From Myxococcus dinghuensis (GTDB lineage: Bacteria; Myxococcota; Myxococcia; Myxococcales; Myxococcaceae): a stretch of 51,082 bases of DNA. Where the stretch lies: the NCBI RefSeq assembly GCF_024198235.1, contig NZ_JAKCFB010000059.1, positions 1-51,082 of the forward strand, given 5' to 3'. Of the stretch, positions 24,597 to 33,678 are shown in pieces. Numbering within the stretch: position 1 is the stretch's first letter; each line of letters opens with the position of its first letter. Under the pieces are notes generated by a model that saw only the letters and a list, made by a program, of their open reading frames with translations, was not told the DNA's origin and made no database searches. The position numbers and the translations under genes were made by a program.

Positions 24597-26777
24597 ATGA
24601 AGCTGAGAACCGCATTGGTCGCGGCGGCCCTGGTGATGCCCATGGCGGCCCCGGCCGCTGGCAAGGGCGCCGCGAAGCCCCCCGTCACGGAGAAGAAGGA
24701 AGTCGTCGACGCCTACCACGGGACGGACGTGAAGGACCCGTACCAGTGGCTGGAGGACTCCACCGACCCGAAGGTGAAGCAGTGGAACGACGCGCAGAAC
24801 CAGTACACGCGCGCGCTGCTCGACAAGCTCCCCGGCCGCGAGGCCATCCGCCAGCGCGTCACGGAGCTGCTGACGTGGAAGTCCCCTGCCTACTTCAAGC
24901 TGATGGAGGCCGGGGGCACGCTCATCGCCATGAAGAGCCAGCCGCCGCGCCAGCAGCCGTTCCTGGTGGTGCTCGGCTCGGTGGACGACACCTCCACGGA
25001 GCGCGTGCTCCTGGACCCCATGGTGGTGGACCCGTCCGGGAAGACGACCGTCGACTTCTACGAGATGACCCGCGACGGGAAGAAGATCGCCATCTCCCTG
25101 TCGAAGGGCGGCACGGAGAGCGGCGACGTCTCCGTCTATGACGTGGCCACCGGAAAGCCGCTGGCGAGCGACGTGGTCCCCCGCGTCAACGGCGGCACCG
25201 CGGGCGGCGGCCTGGCCTGGAATGGGGACGGCACGGGCTTCTTCTACACGCGCTATCCGCGCGGCGAGGAGCGCCCGGCCGAGGACCGTGACTTCTACCA
25301 GCAGGTGTACTTCCACAAGCTGGGCACGCCCACCGAGCAGGACACGTACGAGCTGGGCAAGGACTTCCCGCGCATCGCCATGACGGCGCTGGAGACCTCC
25401 CCGGACGGCAAGTACACCACCGCGCAGGTCGCCAACGGCGACGGCGGCGAGTTCATGCTGTTCCTCCACGGCCCGGACGGGAAGTGGACGCAGGTGACGA
25501 AGTTCGCGGACAAGGTCATCGGCACGAGCTTCGGCCATGACGGCGCGCTCTACCTGCTCAGCCGCAACGAGGCGCCGCTGGGCAAGGTGCTGCGGCTGCC
25601 GCTCGCCACGCCCACGCTGGACAAGGCCACGGTCCTCGTCCCGGAGGGCAAGGCCAGCATCCAGGGCTTCTACCCGGCCAAGACGCGGCTGTACCTGAGC
25701 GAGCAGCTCGGCGGACCGTCCCAGGTGCGCATGGTCGACCTGCAGGGCAAGGAGCTGGGTGTGCTCCCCACGCCGCCGGTGTCGTCGGTGGGTGGACTGG
25801 TGAGCGCCGGGAACGGGGACGACGTGCTGTTCACCAACGTCAGCTTCGTGCAGCCCCAGGCCTGGTACCGCTACTCGGCGCAGGACGGCAAGGTGGCGAA
25901 GACGGCGCTGGCGCGCACGTCGCCGCTGGACGTGAGCGACGTGGAGGTCCTCCGCGTGGAGGCCACGTCGAAGGACGGCACCAAGGTCCCGCTCACCATC
26001 CTCCGGAAGAAGGGCACGAAGCTCAACGGCAACAACCCCGCGCTGCTCACCGGCTACGGCGGCTTCAACATCTCCATCTCCCCGGGCTTCAACGCGCTCG
26101 CGGGCTTCTGGCTCGAGCAGGGCGGCGTCTTCGCGGTGGCCAACCTGCGCGGCGGCTCCGAGTTCGGCGAGAAGTGGCATGCCGAGGGTTCGCTCACGAA
26201 GAAGCAGAACGTGTTCGACGACTTCTACGCGTGCGCGAAGCTGCTGGTGGACCAGAAGTACACGCGCCCGAGCAAGCTGGCCATCCAGGGCGGCAGCAAC
26301 GGCGGCCTGCTCATGGGCGCCGTCGTCACGCAGCACCCGGAGATGTACGGCACCGTGGTGGCCCGCGTCGGCCTCTACGACATGCTCCGCTCCGAGCGCA
26401 CGTCCAACGGCCAGTTCAACGTCACCGAGTACGGCTCGGTGAAGGACGCGGAGCAGTTCAAGGCGCTGCTGGGCTACTCGCCGCTGCACAACGTGAAGGA
26501 CGGCGCGAAGTACCCCTCCATCCTCTTCACCTCCGGCGCCAACGACCCGCGCGTGGACCCGTTCCACTCGCGGAAGATGGTGGGCCGCCTGCAGGGCGCC
26601 AACGCGTCGAAGAACCCCATCGTCCTGCGCGCGGACGCGGAGACCGGCCACGGCTCCGGCACCCCGCTCAGCGCCCGCATCGAGGAGGAGGTCGACGTGT
26701 ACTCGTTCGTCTTCAACCAGCTCGGCATGAAGTACCTGCCGCCGGCGAAGAAGGTCCCCGCGCCCCCGACGAAGTGA
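24597..26777 (+). CDS. Prolyl oligopeptidase (S9A family), exported
   Basis: The 726-residue protein has a signal-like N-terminus (LVAAALVMPMAAPAAG), then DPYQWLED, the classical start of the S9A propeller. A seven-bladed propeller region extends to about residue 470. The alpha/beta-hydrolase domain has S567 in GGSNGGLLMG, D650 in GANDPRVDP and H685 in TGHGSGTP, the complete triad. It should cleave short peptides after proline in the periplasm. Its length is the family norm. It follows the DacB gene on the same strand after about 170 bases and is closed by a strong hairpin. Confidence 0.93.
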   Translation: MKLRTALVAAALVMPMAAPAAGKGAAKPPVTEKKEVVDAYHGTDVKDPYQWLEDSTDPKVKQWNDAQNQYTRALLDKLPGREAIRQRVTELLTWKSPAYFKLMEAGGTLIAMKSQPPRQQPFLVVLGSVDDTSTERVLLDPMVVDPSGKTTVDFYEMTRDGKKIAISLSKGGTESGDVSVYDVATGKPLASDVVPRVNGGTAGGGLAWNGDGTGFFYTRYPRGEERPAEDRDFYQQVYFHKLGTPTEQDTYELGKDFPRIAMTALETSPDGKYTTAQVANGDGGEFMLFLHGPDGKWTQVTKFADKVIGTSFGHDGALYLLSRNEAPLGKVLRLPLATPTLDKATVLVPEGKASIQGFYPAKTRLYLSEQLGGPSQVRMVDLQGKELGVLPTPPVSSVGGLVSAGNGDDVLFTNVSFVQPQAWYRYSAQDGKVAKTALARTSPLDVSDVEVLRVEATSKDGTKVPLTILRKKGTKLNGNNPALLTGYGGFNISISPGFNALAGFWLEQGGVFAVANLRGGSEFGEKWHAEGSLTKKQNVFDDFYACAKLLVDQKYTRPSKLAIQGGSNGGLLMGAVVTQHPEMYGTVVARVGLYDMLRSERTSNGQFNVTEYGSVKDAEQFKALLGYSPLHNVKDGAKYPSILFTSGANDPRVDPFHSRKMVGRLQGANASKNPIVLRADAETGHGSGTPLSARIEEEVDVYSFVFNQLGMKYLPPAKKVPAPPTK

Positions 26778-26803
26778 CCTCGCCCCACGTCGCGTGAGGC
26801 CAC

Positions 26804-26848
26804 GAGGCCCGCCGGTGCCTGGAGCCCCTCCAGGACCGCGCGGGCCTC
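26804..26848 (+). terminator. Long GC hairpin downstream of the prolyl oligopeptidase gene
   Basis: GAGGCCCGC (26804-26812) pairs with GCGGGCCTC (26840-26848). Inside it, 26813-26816 pairs with 26835-26838, and CCTGGAG (26818-26824) pairs with CTCCAGG (26828-26834) around a three-base loop. Only two single-base bulges interrupt 20 pairs. It begins 27 bases after the stop codon. No T-run follows. Confidence 0.5.
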
Positions 26849-26910
26849 GCTGTCTCCGGGCAACGCACCCCAGGCCCGGGCGCTGGAGCCGGGAAGCGCG
26901 CGATGCCACC

Positions 26911-28011
26911 ATGCGCCGCATGGCCGCTCCCCTGCTCGACGCGCTCGTCACCCCCGCCGCCCTCGTGGACCTGGACCGCGTGGAGGCCAACCTCCGCCGC
27001 GTGGCCGCGTACACCCGCGAGCACGGGCTGCGCTGGCGCCCCCATACGAAGACACACAAGACGGCGGAGCTGACCGCGCTCCAGCTCGCCGCGGGAGCGG
27101 TGGGCGCCACCGTCGCCACGCCTCGCGAGGCCGAGGTCATGGCCACCGTCGCGGACGACGTCCTGCTCGCCTATCCCCCCGTGGGCGCGGGCCGGCTCGC
27201 GCGCCTCATGGCCCTGCCCACCGCGACGCGGCTCACCGTCGCGCTCGACTCGCGCGAGGCGCTCGACGGCCTGGGGCGCGCCGCGCGTGACGCCGGGCGC
27301 AGCGTGGGCGTGCTGGTGGAGCTGGACATGGGCATGCGGCGCGTGGGCGCGCAGTCACCGGAGGAGGCCGTCGCGCTCGCCCGGGCCGCCGCCACCACGG
27401 GGGGCGTGACGTACCGCGGGGTCATCTTCTATCCGGGCCACCTGCGCTCGCCGGTCCCCGAGCAGGGCGCGTCGCTGGTGGAGCAGACCGCGCGGCTCCG
27501 CGCCTTCGTGGACGCGCTCGCCGCGGAGGGGCTGCGCCCGGACGTCGTGAGCGGCGGCTCGACCCCCACGCTGTGGCGCTCCCACGAGGTGGGCGGCCTC
27601 ACGGAGATCCGCCCGGGCATCAACGTGCTCAACGACCGGAACACCGCCGCGCTCGGGGCCTGTGACTGGAGCGAGTGCGCCTTCAGCGTGCTGGCCACGG
27701 TGGTGAGCACGGCGGTGCCCGGACAGGTGGTCATCGACGCGGGCTCCAAGGCCCTGGCCAAGGAGGAGGGCCTCGCCATGGCGGGAGGCTACGGCGCGCT
27801 CCTGGACCGACCCGACGTCCTCGTCCGGGGGCTCTCCGAGGAGCACGGGCTCGTCGACGTGTCCGCGACGACGTGGCGTCCGCGCGTGGGTGAGCGCGTG
27901 CGCGTCGTTCCCAATCACGTCTGCGCCGCCGTCAACCTGCACGAGCGGCTGCACGTCCTGCGCGGGGAGGCCGTGACGGCGACCTGGGCGGTGGCCGCGC
28001 GCGGCTGGTAG
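26911..28011 (+). CDS. D-threonine aldolase / D-serine dehydratase-like PLP enzyme
   Basis: The 366-residue protein is a fold-type III (alanine-racemase-type) PLP enzyme. LRWRPHTKTHKT near residues 41-51 holds the Schiff-base lysine, most likely K47. ATPREAEVM, LDMGMRRVG and SGGSTPT are the family's PLP-barrel blocks. PNHVCAAVNL near the C-terminus has H336-x-C338, the divalent-metal site of D-threonine aldolase and DSD1 D-serine dehydratase. It should act on D-threonine, D-serine or a related beta-hydroxy-D-amino acid. The ATG at 26911 is followed by a second at 26920; either is possible. Its stop abuts the stop of the convergent gene with no gap. Confidence 0.85.
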   Translation: MRRMAAPLLDALVTPAALVDLDRVEANLRRVAAYTREHGLRWRPHTKTHKTAELTALQLAAGAVGATVATPREAEVMATVADDVLLAYPPVGAGRLARLMALPTATRLTVALDSREALDGLGRAARDAGRSVGVLVELDMGMRRVGAQSPEEAVALARAAATTGGVTYRGVIFYPGHLRSPVPEQGASLVEQTARLRAFVDALAAEGLRPDVVSGGSTPTLWRSHEVGGLTEIRPGINVLNDRNTAALGACDWSECAFSVLATVVSTAVPGQVVIDAGSKALAKEEGLAMAGGYGALLDRPDVLVRGLSEEHGLVDVSATTWRPRVGERVRVVPNHVCAAVNLHERLHVLRGEAVTATWAVAARGW

Positions 28012-29010
28012 TCACGCCGCGAGCAGCCGCGCCAGCTCCCTCGACAGCATCGTCTCCAGCTCGCGGATGTTGCGGTAGACGATGCAGCGGTACGAGGCCA
28101 CGTCGAAGCGCAGCTCGCGCACGTCGCGGACCAGGAGCAACGTGGGCCGGCCCCGCCCCCACGCATAGCCGACCTCCAGGTACACGTTGGGGTTGGCCAG
28201 CGACAGGTCCGCGATGACGACCTTCGCGCTGTCGATGCGCTCCTTGATGCGCTGGATGATGGGGCCGTCGAAGACCGCCTGGTCCACGCGCTCGCACAAC
28301 AGCCCCGCCGCCTTCACGGGGCCGAGGATGCCGTAGTGGTACGTGTCCTCGAACTCCGGGCTGAAGGGCATGGCCACGAACGCGTGGGGCTTGGCCATGG
28401 ACACCATGCCCGCGGAGGCCAGCGGCGGCGCCTGGACGAACGTGTTCATGCGCTGCACGCGAAAGCCCCCCTCGGGGAGCGCCTTCACGCCCGGCGTCCC
28501 GCCCAGCCCCTTCTCCAACGCCTTGCGCAGCCGCCCCGCGCGCCGCGCGTTCACCTCCACCACCGTGAACCGCTCCAGGCCCCGCGGGCCGATGCCGCGC
28601 TGGAACGCATCGACCAGTCCGCCCACGAACGCGAGCGCGGCCTCGTCCTCGTCGAGCCCGTAGTTGGGACCATGGAGCGTGCCGGCGACGTGCTTCACCC
28701 CGGGACGCGACTCGAGCACCTGGAGCGCGCGCACGGAGAACTGGCGGATCTCGTGGTAGCCGAAGTCCCCCAGCCGCACCGTGCCCAGGAAGAGCGCCAG
28801 CGGCGCGCCCAGGGCCCCATGGGTCTCCACGAAGCGCAGCTCGCCCGGCACCAGTTGGAGCGACTCCAGCCCCTTGTCCTCGGCCCCCAGCCTCGCCACC
28901 GCCTGCCCCGACGCGCCGTAGAGCTGCTGCGCGTACTTGAACAGCACGACGTCGGCGGCAATCGCCGTCACGTCGCCCACTTCCAACACCACGTCGAGGA
29001 CCGAACTCAT
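28012..29010 (-). CDS. Macro-like domain fused to a TIR/nucleoside-deoxyribosyltransferase-like domain
   Basis: The 332-residue protein has two parts. Residues 1-170 begin with VLEVGDVTAIAADVVLFK, reminiscent of a macro-domain start, and continue with GTLHGPNYGLDEDEAALAF, which fits a macro or leucine-aminopeptidase N-terminal fold. Residues about 205-332 start HAFVAMPFSPEFEDTYHYG, then IKERIDSAKVVIADLSLANP and NVYLEVGYAWGRGRPTLLLV. This is the TIR-like/nucleoside 2-deoxyribosyltransferase fold, with the Glu of YLEVGYA where NADases and deoxyribosyltransferases have their catalytic Glu. Known proteins of the second type act in nucleotide signalling or antiphage defence. The fusion suggests binding and cleaving of an ADP-ribose- or NAD-related molecule, which is inference. 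Confidence 0.65.
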   Translation of the reverse strand: MSSVLDVVLEVGDVTAIAADVVLFKYAQQLYGASGQAVARLGAEDKGLESLQLVPGELRFVETHGALGAPLALFLGTVRLGDFGYHEIRQFSVRALQVLESRPGVKHVAGTLHGPNYGLDEDEAALAFVGGLVDAFQRGIGPRGLERFTVVEVNARRAGRLRKALEKGLGGTPGVKALPEGGFRVQRMNTFVQAPPLASAGMVSMAKPHAFVAMPFSPEFEDTYHYGILGPVKAAGLLCERVDQAVFDGPIIQRIKERIDSAKVVIADLSLANPNVYLEVGYAWGRGRPTLLLVRDVRELRFDVASYRCIVYRNIRELETMLSRELARLLAA

Positions 29011-29124
29011 CGCCCCCGACTGTAGGTCCCCCGCCCCCAACGCCCCAACTCCACCCTGTTCCGTCCATTTCACAACGGGTGCGGGTGGACCCTCCTGGCT
29101 CTCACAATCAAGGGTATGGCCTGT

Positions 29125-29155
29125 TTGAAGGAATTCATTCGGGTTGTGCTATTGA
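29125..29155 (+). promoter_or_regulatory. Candidate sigma-70 promoter for the StyA-like gene
   Basis: TTGAAG (29125-29130) and TATTGA (29150-29155) are 19 bases apart in the 242-base gap before the flavoprotein gene, and TGC immediately precedes the -10, as in extended -10 promoters. The stretch is noticeably richer in A+T than its surroundings. The long spacer makes this only a candidate. Confidence 0.3.
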
Positions 29156-29252
29156 AGTCATGCACACCCCGGAACACCTGGGAAACCCTCAGCCCCTCGG
29201 GGGGGACTGACCCGCCGTCCGCGACCGAGCGGGAAAAGTGAAGGAGAGACAG

Positions 29253-30560
29253 ATGGCGAGCATCGGTATCGTCGGCGCCGGCACTGCCGGTCTGCATCTG
29301 GGATTGAAGCTGCTGGCGCAGAATGTTGCGGTGACGCTCTACGCGGAGCAGGACTTCGCGAAGGTGCGCGCCAGCCGGCTGCTGAACACGGTGACGCACC
29401 ACTCGCCGACGCGCGAGCGTGAGCGCGAGCTGGGCGTGGACTTCTGGAGTTCGCCGGAGCTGGCGATGAACCGCTGCGCCATCCACGTGCATGGGCCGCA
29501 GTCCTTCAGCCTGACGGGGCGGCTGACCGAGCCGGGACTGTGCGTGGACTATCGCGTCTACCTGCCACGCCTCGCGGAGGAGTTCGTGGCGCGAGGGGGC
29601 CGGCTCGAGGTGGGGCCGGTGGATGGCGAGGTGCTGAAGACGCTGGCCGAGCGGCACACGCTCGTGGTGGTGGCCACGGGCCGCAGCGGCCTGACGGCGC
29701 GCTTCCCGCGCATCCCGGAGCTGTCGCCGCACACGAAGCCGCCCCGGCTGTTGTTCGCGGCCATCCTGGACGGCGTGCGCATGCCAGAGCCGGCGTGCAT
29801 GCAGGCGAACCTGGTGCCGGGTCAGGGCGAGGTGTTCGAATCCCAGTTCATCACGCGGCAGGGCCGCGCGCCCAGCGTGCTCATCGAGGGGCTGCCGGGC
29901 AGTGAGCTGGCGATGCTGAGCACGCGCAAGCGCGACGACGACCCGGCGGCGTTCGACGCGCTGCTCCTGCACTTCCTGCAGCGCTTCGCGCCGTCGACCT
30001 ACGAGCGCGTCGACCCCGCGGCGTTCCGCGTTCGCGGTCCGCTCGACTTCCTCCAGGGCGCGTTCACGCCCGTGGTGCGCCGCCCCTGGGCGGCGCTGGG
30101 CGAGGGGCGCTTCGTCATGGCGGTGGGCGACACCCACGTGACGAACGACCCGATCGCCGGTCAGGGTGCCAACGCGACCTCCGCCTCCGCCTTCTCGCTG
30201 GCCGCCTCCATCGTGGAGGCGCTGCGCGCCGAGCGTCCGTTCGACGAGTCCTTCTGCCGTGACGCGGAGGCGCGCATGTGGGCCGCGTCCGCGCCCGCCA
30301 CGGACTGGACCAACGCGCTGCTCCAGCCGCCTCCGCCGCACGTCGCGGAGCTGCTGTTCGCCGGCAGCCGCGACCCCCACATCGCCGACGCCATCATCCG
30401 CGCGTTCATGATTCCCGAGCGCATCCTCTCCGCCTGCGCCTCGCCCGAGGCCTCGGCCAGCTTCATGGCCCAGGCCACCACGCCCGCCCCGGAGATGCTC
30501 GCCGGCAGCGGCGCGCATGCCTGGGAGGGCACCACCCCGCCTCGCGTCCACGCGCACTGA
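29253..30560 (+). CDS. FAD-dependent monooxygenase, StyA/indole-oxygenase type
   Basis: The 435-residue protein begins IGIVGAGTAGLHLGLKLLAQ, a Rossmann FAD-binding fingerprint, and has VVVATGRSG in the middle and VMAVGDTHVTNDPIAGQGAN near residue 295, the second FAD-binding Asp motif. The overall layout, including VTHHSPTRERERELG after the first strand, is that of styrene monooxygenase StyA and related two-component flavoproteins that need a separate flavin reductase; none is adjacent. The substrate may be an aromatic or indole compound. GGAGAGAC lies just before the ATG at 29253; the upstream GTG at 29238 overlaps that ribosome-binding site and was rejected. Confidence 0.8.
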   Translation: MASIGIVGAGTAGLHLGLKLLAQNVAVTLYAEQDFAKVRASRLLNTVTHHSPTRERERELGVDFWSSPELAMNRCAIHVHGPQSFSLTGRLTEPGLCVDYRVYLPRLAEEFVARGGRLEVGPVDGEVLKTLAERHTLVVVATGRSGLTARFPRIPELSPHTKPPRLLFAAILDGVRMPEPACMQANLVPGQGEVFESQFITRQGRAPSVLIEGLPGSELAMLSTRKRDDDPAAFDALLLHFLQRFAPSTYERVDPAAFRVRGPLDFLQGAFTPVVRRPWAALGEGRFVMAVGDTHVTNDPIAGQGANATSASAFSLAASIVEALRAERPFDESFCRDAEARMWAASAPATDWTNALLQPPPPHVAELLFAGSRDPHIADAIIRAFMIPERILSACASPEASASFMAQATTPAPEMLAGSGAHAWEGTTPPRVHAH

Positions 30561-30773
30561 GGCGCGAACGAAGGAACGTCGGCCCGGTGGGGACCCGCGA
30601 AGCACGGGTCCCGCCGCCCGACATCCAGGGACGCCCTACCCGGCCTCGTGCCCGGCGACGGTGACGCTTCGGGAACATGCGGATGCCCCCGAGGCCCGGG
30701 CGCCGTCCCGCGGGCCGAAGACGCCTGAATCAGCCGCCGGGCGGGCGCGGCCTTCGGGCTATCCTCGCGCGCC

Positions 30774-31730
30774 ATGCGATTCGCCATCATCGGTTCGGGT
30801 GGAGTGGGCGGCTATTACGGCGCGCGGCTGGTGCGCGCGGGACATGACGTCCGGTTCCTCGCCCGGGGCGCCCACCTGCGCGCGATGCGGGAGAAGGGCC
30901 TCACCGTCCTCGGCCCTGAAGGCGACTTCACCGTCGCCGTCCGCGCCGAGGAGGACGCCGCGCTGCTGGGGCCGGTCGACGTGGTGGTCCTGACCGTGAA
31001 GAACTACGACGTCGCGAGCGTGCTGCCCGCGGTGAAGGCGGTGACGACCGCGTCGGACATCCCCGCGCTCGGTGGCGCGAGCGCGGTCGTCCTCACGCTC
31101 CAGAACGGGGTGGACAGCCCCTCCGAGGTCGCCTCCACCGTGGGCGAGGCGGCCGTCATCGGCGGGACGACCTACATCTCCACCGCCATCAGCGAGCCGG
31201 GGGTCATCAAGCAGGCCGGGACCTTGAACCGCGTGGTGCTGGGCGAGGCCTTCGGCGACACGACCCGCGTCTCCTCTCGCGTCCAGGCGCTGCGCGACGT
31301 CCTCGCGGGCGCGGGCCTCGACGTCGAGGCGGTGGCGGACATCCGTGGACCGCTCTGGGAGAAGCTGGCGTTCCTCGCCTCCATGGCGGGGTTCTGTACC
31401 GCGGCGCGAACCTCGGTGGGCCCGCTGCGGGAGGGCCCGTTCTTCCGGGACGTGTTCCGTGAAGCCGCCGCGGAGGTGCTGCGCGTCGCCGCCGCGGAGG
31501 GCGTCACCACCACCATGCGCCCCGACGACGTGGTGCGCTTCATGGAGGGCCTGGCTCCGGGGATGCGGCCGTCGATGATGGTGGACTTCGAGGCAGGCAA
31601 GCCGCTGGAGGTCGAGTACCTCCAGGGCACCGTGGCCCGCCGGGGCCATGCCCTCGGGGTGCCCACGCCCGTCATGAGCACGCTGTACTCCGTGCTCCTC
31701 CCCCACTCGCGGGGAACCCGCGGAGGCTGA
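30774..31730 (+). CDS. 2-dehydropantoate 2-reductase (ketopantoate reductase family)
   Basis: The 318-residue protein starts MRFAIIGSGGVGGYYGARL, the NADPH-binding G-x-G-x-x-G fingerprint of the ApbA/PanE family. LTVKNYD carries the conserved Lys, LTLQNGVDS has the Asn motif, and IRGPLWEKLAFLA holds the catalytic Lys region of the C-terminal helical domain. It would reduce ketopantoate to pantoate in pantothenate synthesis or act on a similar 2-keto acid. No other pantothenate gene lies in the window, so the exact substrate is unproven. The 213-base gap before it holds no visible gene. Confidence 0.85.
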   Translation: MRFAIIGSGGVGGYYGARLVRAGHDVRFLARGAHLRAMREKGLTVLGPEGDFTVAVRAEEDAALLGPVDVVVLTVKNYDVASVLPAVKAVTTASDIPALGGASAVVLTLQNGVDSPSEVASTVGEAAVIGGTTYISTAISEPGVIKQAGTLNRVVLGEAFGDTTRVSSRVQALRDVLAGAGLDVEAVADIRGPLWEKLAFLASMAGFCTAARTSVGPLREGPFFRDVFREAAAEVLRVAAAEGVTTTMRPDDVVRFMEGLAPGMRPSMMVDFEAGKPLEVEYLQGTVARRGHALGVPTPVMSTLYSVLLPHSRGTRGG

Positions 31731-31794
31731 GTGCTCGCCGAGCGGCCCGGACGCCCCCTGCAATCGGGGGCCGCGTCCGGCATATGAAGGGGCG

Positions 31795-32535
31795 ATGACC
31801 GAGCCCAAGCCAGTGCCTCCGTCGAGCGTCCCACCCGCCGCGATGGGCCGCGTGGCCCTGCATGCCGTCGCGTCGGGGCTCACCCCCCTCATCCCCGTGC
31901 CGTTCCTCGACGACTACGCGCTCGCGCAGGTCCGCGAGCAGCTCGTCCGCTCGCTGCTCGAGGAGCGGGGGCTGAAGCCTCACGACAAGGCGGTGATGGC
32001 CCTCGCGGGTTCGAGCCTGGGACGGACGCTGGGTGGCCGCCTGGTGAGCTACCTGCGCGGGCTGATGCTGCTGCCCGTGAAGAAGATCTTCCGCAAGGTC
32101 TTCATCGTGCTGTGGGTGAAGGACTGCGTGGACGTGGCCTCCGTGTCGCTGCACCACGGCTACCTGCTCCACCATGCGTTGGACCGGGGCGACCTGGACG
32201 CGCGCGCCCTGGAGGGAGACACGCCCGAGCGCATCCACGCGGCCATCACCGCCGCCTGCGCGGAGGTGGACGCCCGCCCCATCAACCAGGCACTCCGGCG
32301 GCTGTTCGCGAGCAGCCGCCTGCTCATGGCCGAGGCCACGCGCGTCCTGCTCAACCCCCGCGACGTCGGCGAGCGCACGCCCACGCCGGCCGAGGACACG
32401 GAGGTGAAGTCCCTGGCGGACCGCCTGCTCGCCACGCTCTGGGAGGAGCGCGGCTACTTCACCATCCTGGAAGGCCACTACGCCCGGCACATGGAGGGCC
32501 GCGTCGGGGAGCCCCCGCCCGCCTCAGGGAACTGA
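31795..32535 (+). CDS. Conserved protein of unknown function
   Basis: The 246-residue protein has the segment SGLTPLIPVPFLDDYALAQV near residue 23. A hydrophobic-basic stretch around residue 85-105 (LMLLPVKKIFRKVFIVLWVK) may associate with membranes, and YLLHHALDRGDLD follows. No catalytic motif is evident and I do not recognise a named family. It lies 64 bases after the PanE-type gene and could be co-transcribed with it. Its last 12 bases overlap the 3' end of the convergent DUF4105 gene. Confidence 0.6.
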   Translation: MTEPKPVPPSSVPPAAMGRVALHAVASGLTPLIPVPFLDDYALAQVREQLVRSLLEERGLKPHDKAVMALAGSSLGRTLGGRLVSYLRGLMLLPVKKIFRKVFIVLWVKDCVDVASVSLHHGYLLHHALDRGDLDARALEGDTPERIHAAITAACAEVDARPINQALRRLFASSRLLMAEATRVLLNPRDVGERTPTPAEDTEVKSLADRLLATLWEERGYFTILEGHYARHMEGRVGEPPPASGN

Positions 32536-33534
32536 GTGGGCCTGCTGGACCTCGTCCCCGCGGATGCGCCGTGAGAAGTCCGCCTGGTTCGCCGCCGCCA
32601 TGGCCCGCTCGTTGATGCGGTACCGCGCGCGCACCACCTCCAGCGGCGCGTCCGTGTCGATGAGGCCCAGCTCGTAGGCCAGCGCGTCGGAGAAGGCGGG
32701 CAAGAGCGTGCGGTGGTCGTACGGCACCTTCACCGCGCTCACCTTCTCGAAGTGGCGGACCAGGTTCGTGGTGCAGTTGTTGTCGAGCGAGTCGTAGAAC
32801 TCCGGATGCGCGTGGAGCGCGTTCATCCGCGCCACCATGTCCAGGAAGAAGTCCGCGATGCGCTCCTTCGACGCCCTCACCGGGTAGAGGTAGACGTCGT
32901 CCTTGCGGTGGTTGGAGCGCAGCTGGACCAGGTCCCGCTCGTCGCCCACCACGTACACGAGCTCGAACTGGCGGAACAGCCCGCCCACCGCGGAGAACGT
33001 CTCGCCCTTCTCGCGCCGCACCTCCACGGAGAAGACGAGGTAGCGGCCGTCGGAGAAGCCGAAGCTCACCATGGTGTGCGCGGCGCCGAAGAAGCCGGAG
33101 AACGGCTCCACGATGAACCACGCCCCCGTCAGCTCGCGCGCATCGTACGTGGCCGAGTACCAGGACGCGTCCCAGTCCGTCGTGGAGCGATAGCGGAAGT
33201 CCCGCACGTCGTGGAGGGTGACGCGGGTGTCCACCACGTCCGCATGGGCCGCGCGCGCCAGGTCTGGCGCCCAGTCCCGCTGGGCCCGGGGCTCGACGAA
33301 GCGCGCCGCGAACCCGAGGCCGACACACGACACGAGCACCACCGCCACGGCGCCCAGCCGCGAGCCCTTCCGCCGCCACACCCAGAGCGACGCCGCCAGC
33401 ATCACCAGCACGAGGCCCGCGCGCGCCACGTGTGGCCCCTCCGGCCCCGCCCCCAGCATCGACACGGCCAGCGCCGCCCACCCCGCGCCCAGCAGCAGCA
33501 CGAGCGCGGTGATGACATTGAAAAACCTTTGCAT
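32524..33534 (-). CDS. DUF4105 (Lnb N-terminal-type) membrane protein
   Basis: The 336-residue protein has an N-terminal hydrophobic hairpin (two or three helices within residues 6-75: VITALVLLLGAGWAAL, AGLVLVMLAASLWVW, AVAVVLVSCVGLGFA). A periplasmic domain follows. FFGAAHTMVSFGFSDGRYLV and YDSLDNNCTTNLVRHF match the DUF4105 pattern, in which a His and the Asn-Cys-Thr motif form a Cys-peptidase-like site. NlpC/P60-like chemistry, such as lipoprotein or peptidoglycan modification, is plausible by family analogy. The ATG at 33534 follows the first helix logic. It is divergent from the MbtH-like gene. Confidence 0.75.
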   Translation of the reverse strand: MQRFFNVITALVLLLGAGWAALAVSMLGAGPEGPHVARAGLVLVMLAASLWVWRRKGSRLGAVAVVLVSCVGLGFAARFVEPRAQRDWAPDLARAAHADVVDTRVTLHDVRDFRYRSTTDWDASWYSATYDARELTGAWFIVEPFSGFFGAAHTMVSFGFSDGRYLVFSVEVRREKGETFSAVGGLFRQFELVYVVGDERDLVQLRSNHRKDDVYLYPVRASKERIADFFLDMVARMNALHAHPEFYDSLDNNCTTNLVRHFEKVSAVKVPYDHRTLLPAFSDALAYELGLIDTDAPLEVVRARYRINERAMAAANQADFSRRIRGDEVQQAHSVP

Positions 33535-33678
33535 CCGCGGAGTATTTCGCGTCACCGCGACATCTGCCACCCCCGCCCACCCCACCCCGCGTCCGGCTCC
33601 ATTGGCACCGGGCTTCGCGGACTTGCCCCATCTTCCAGGAAGTTGGGCAAGATGCCCGCATCCCGAGGAGCGACCGAC

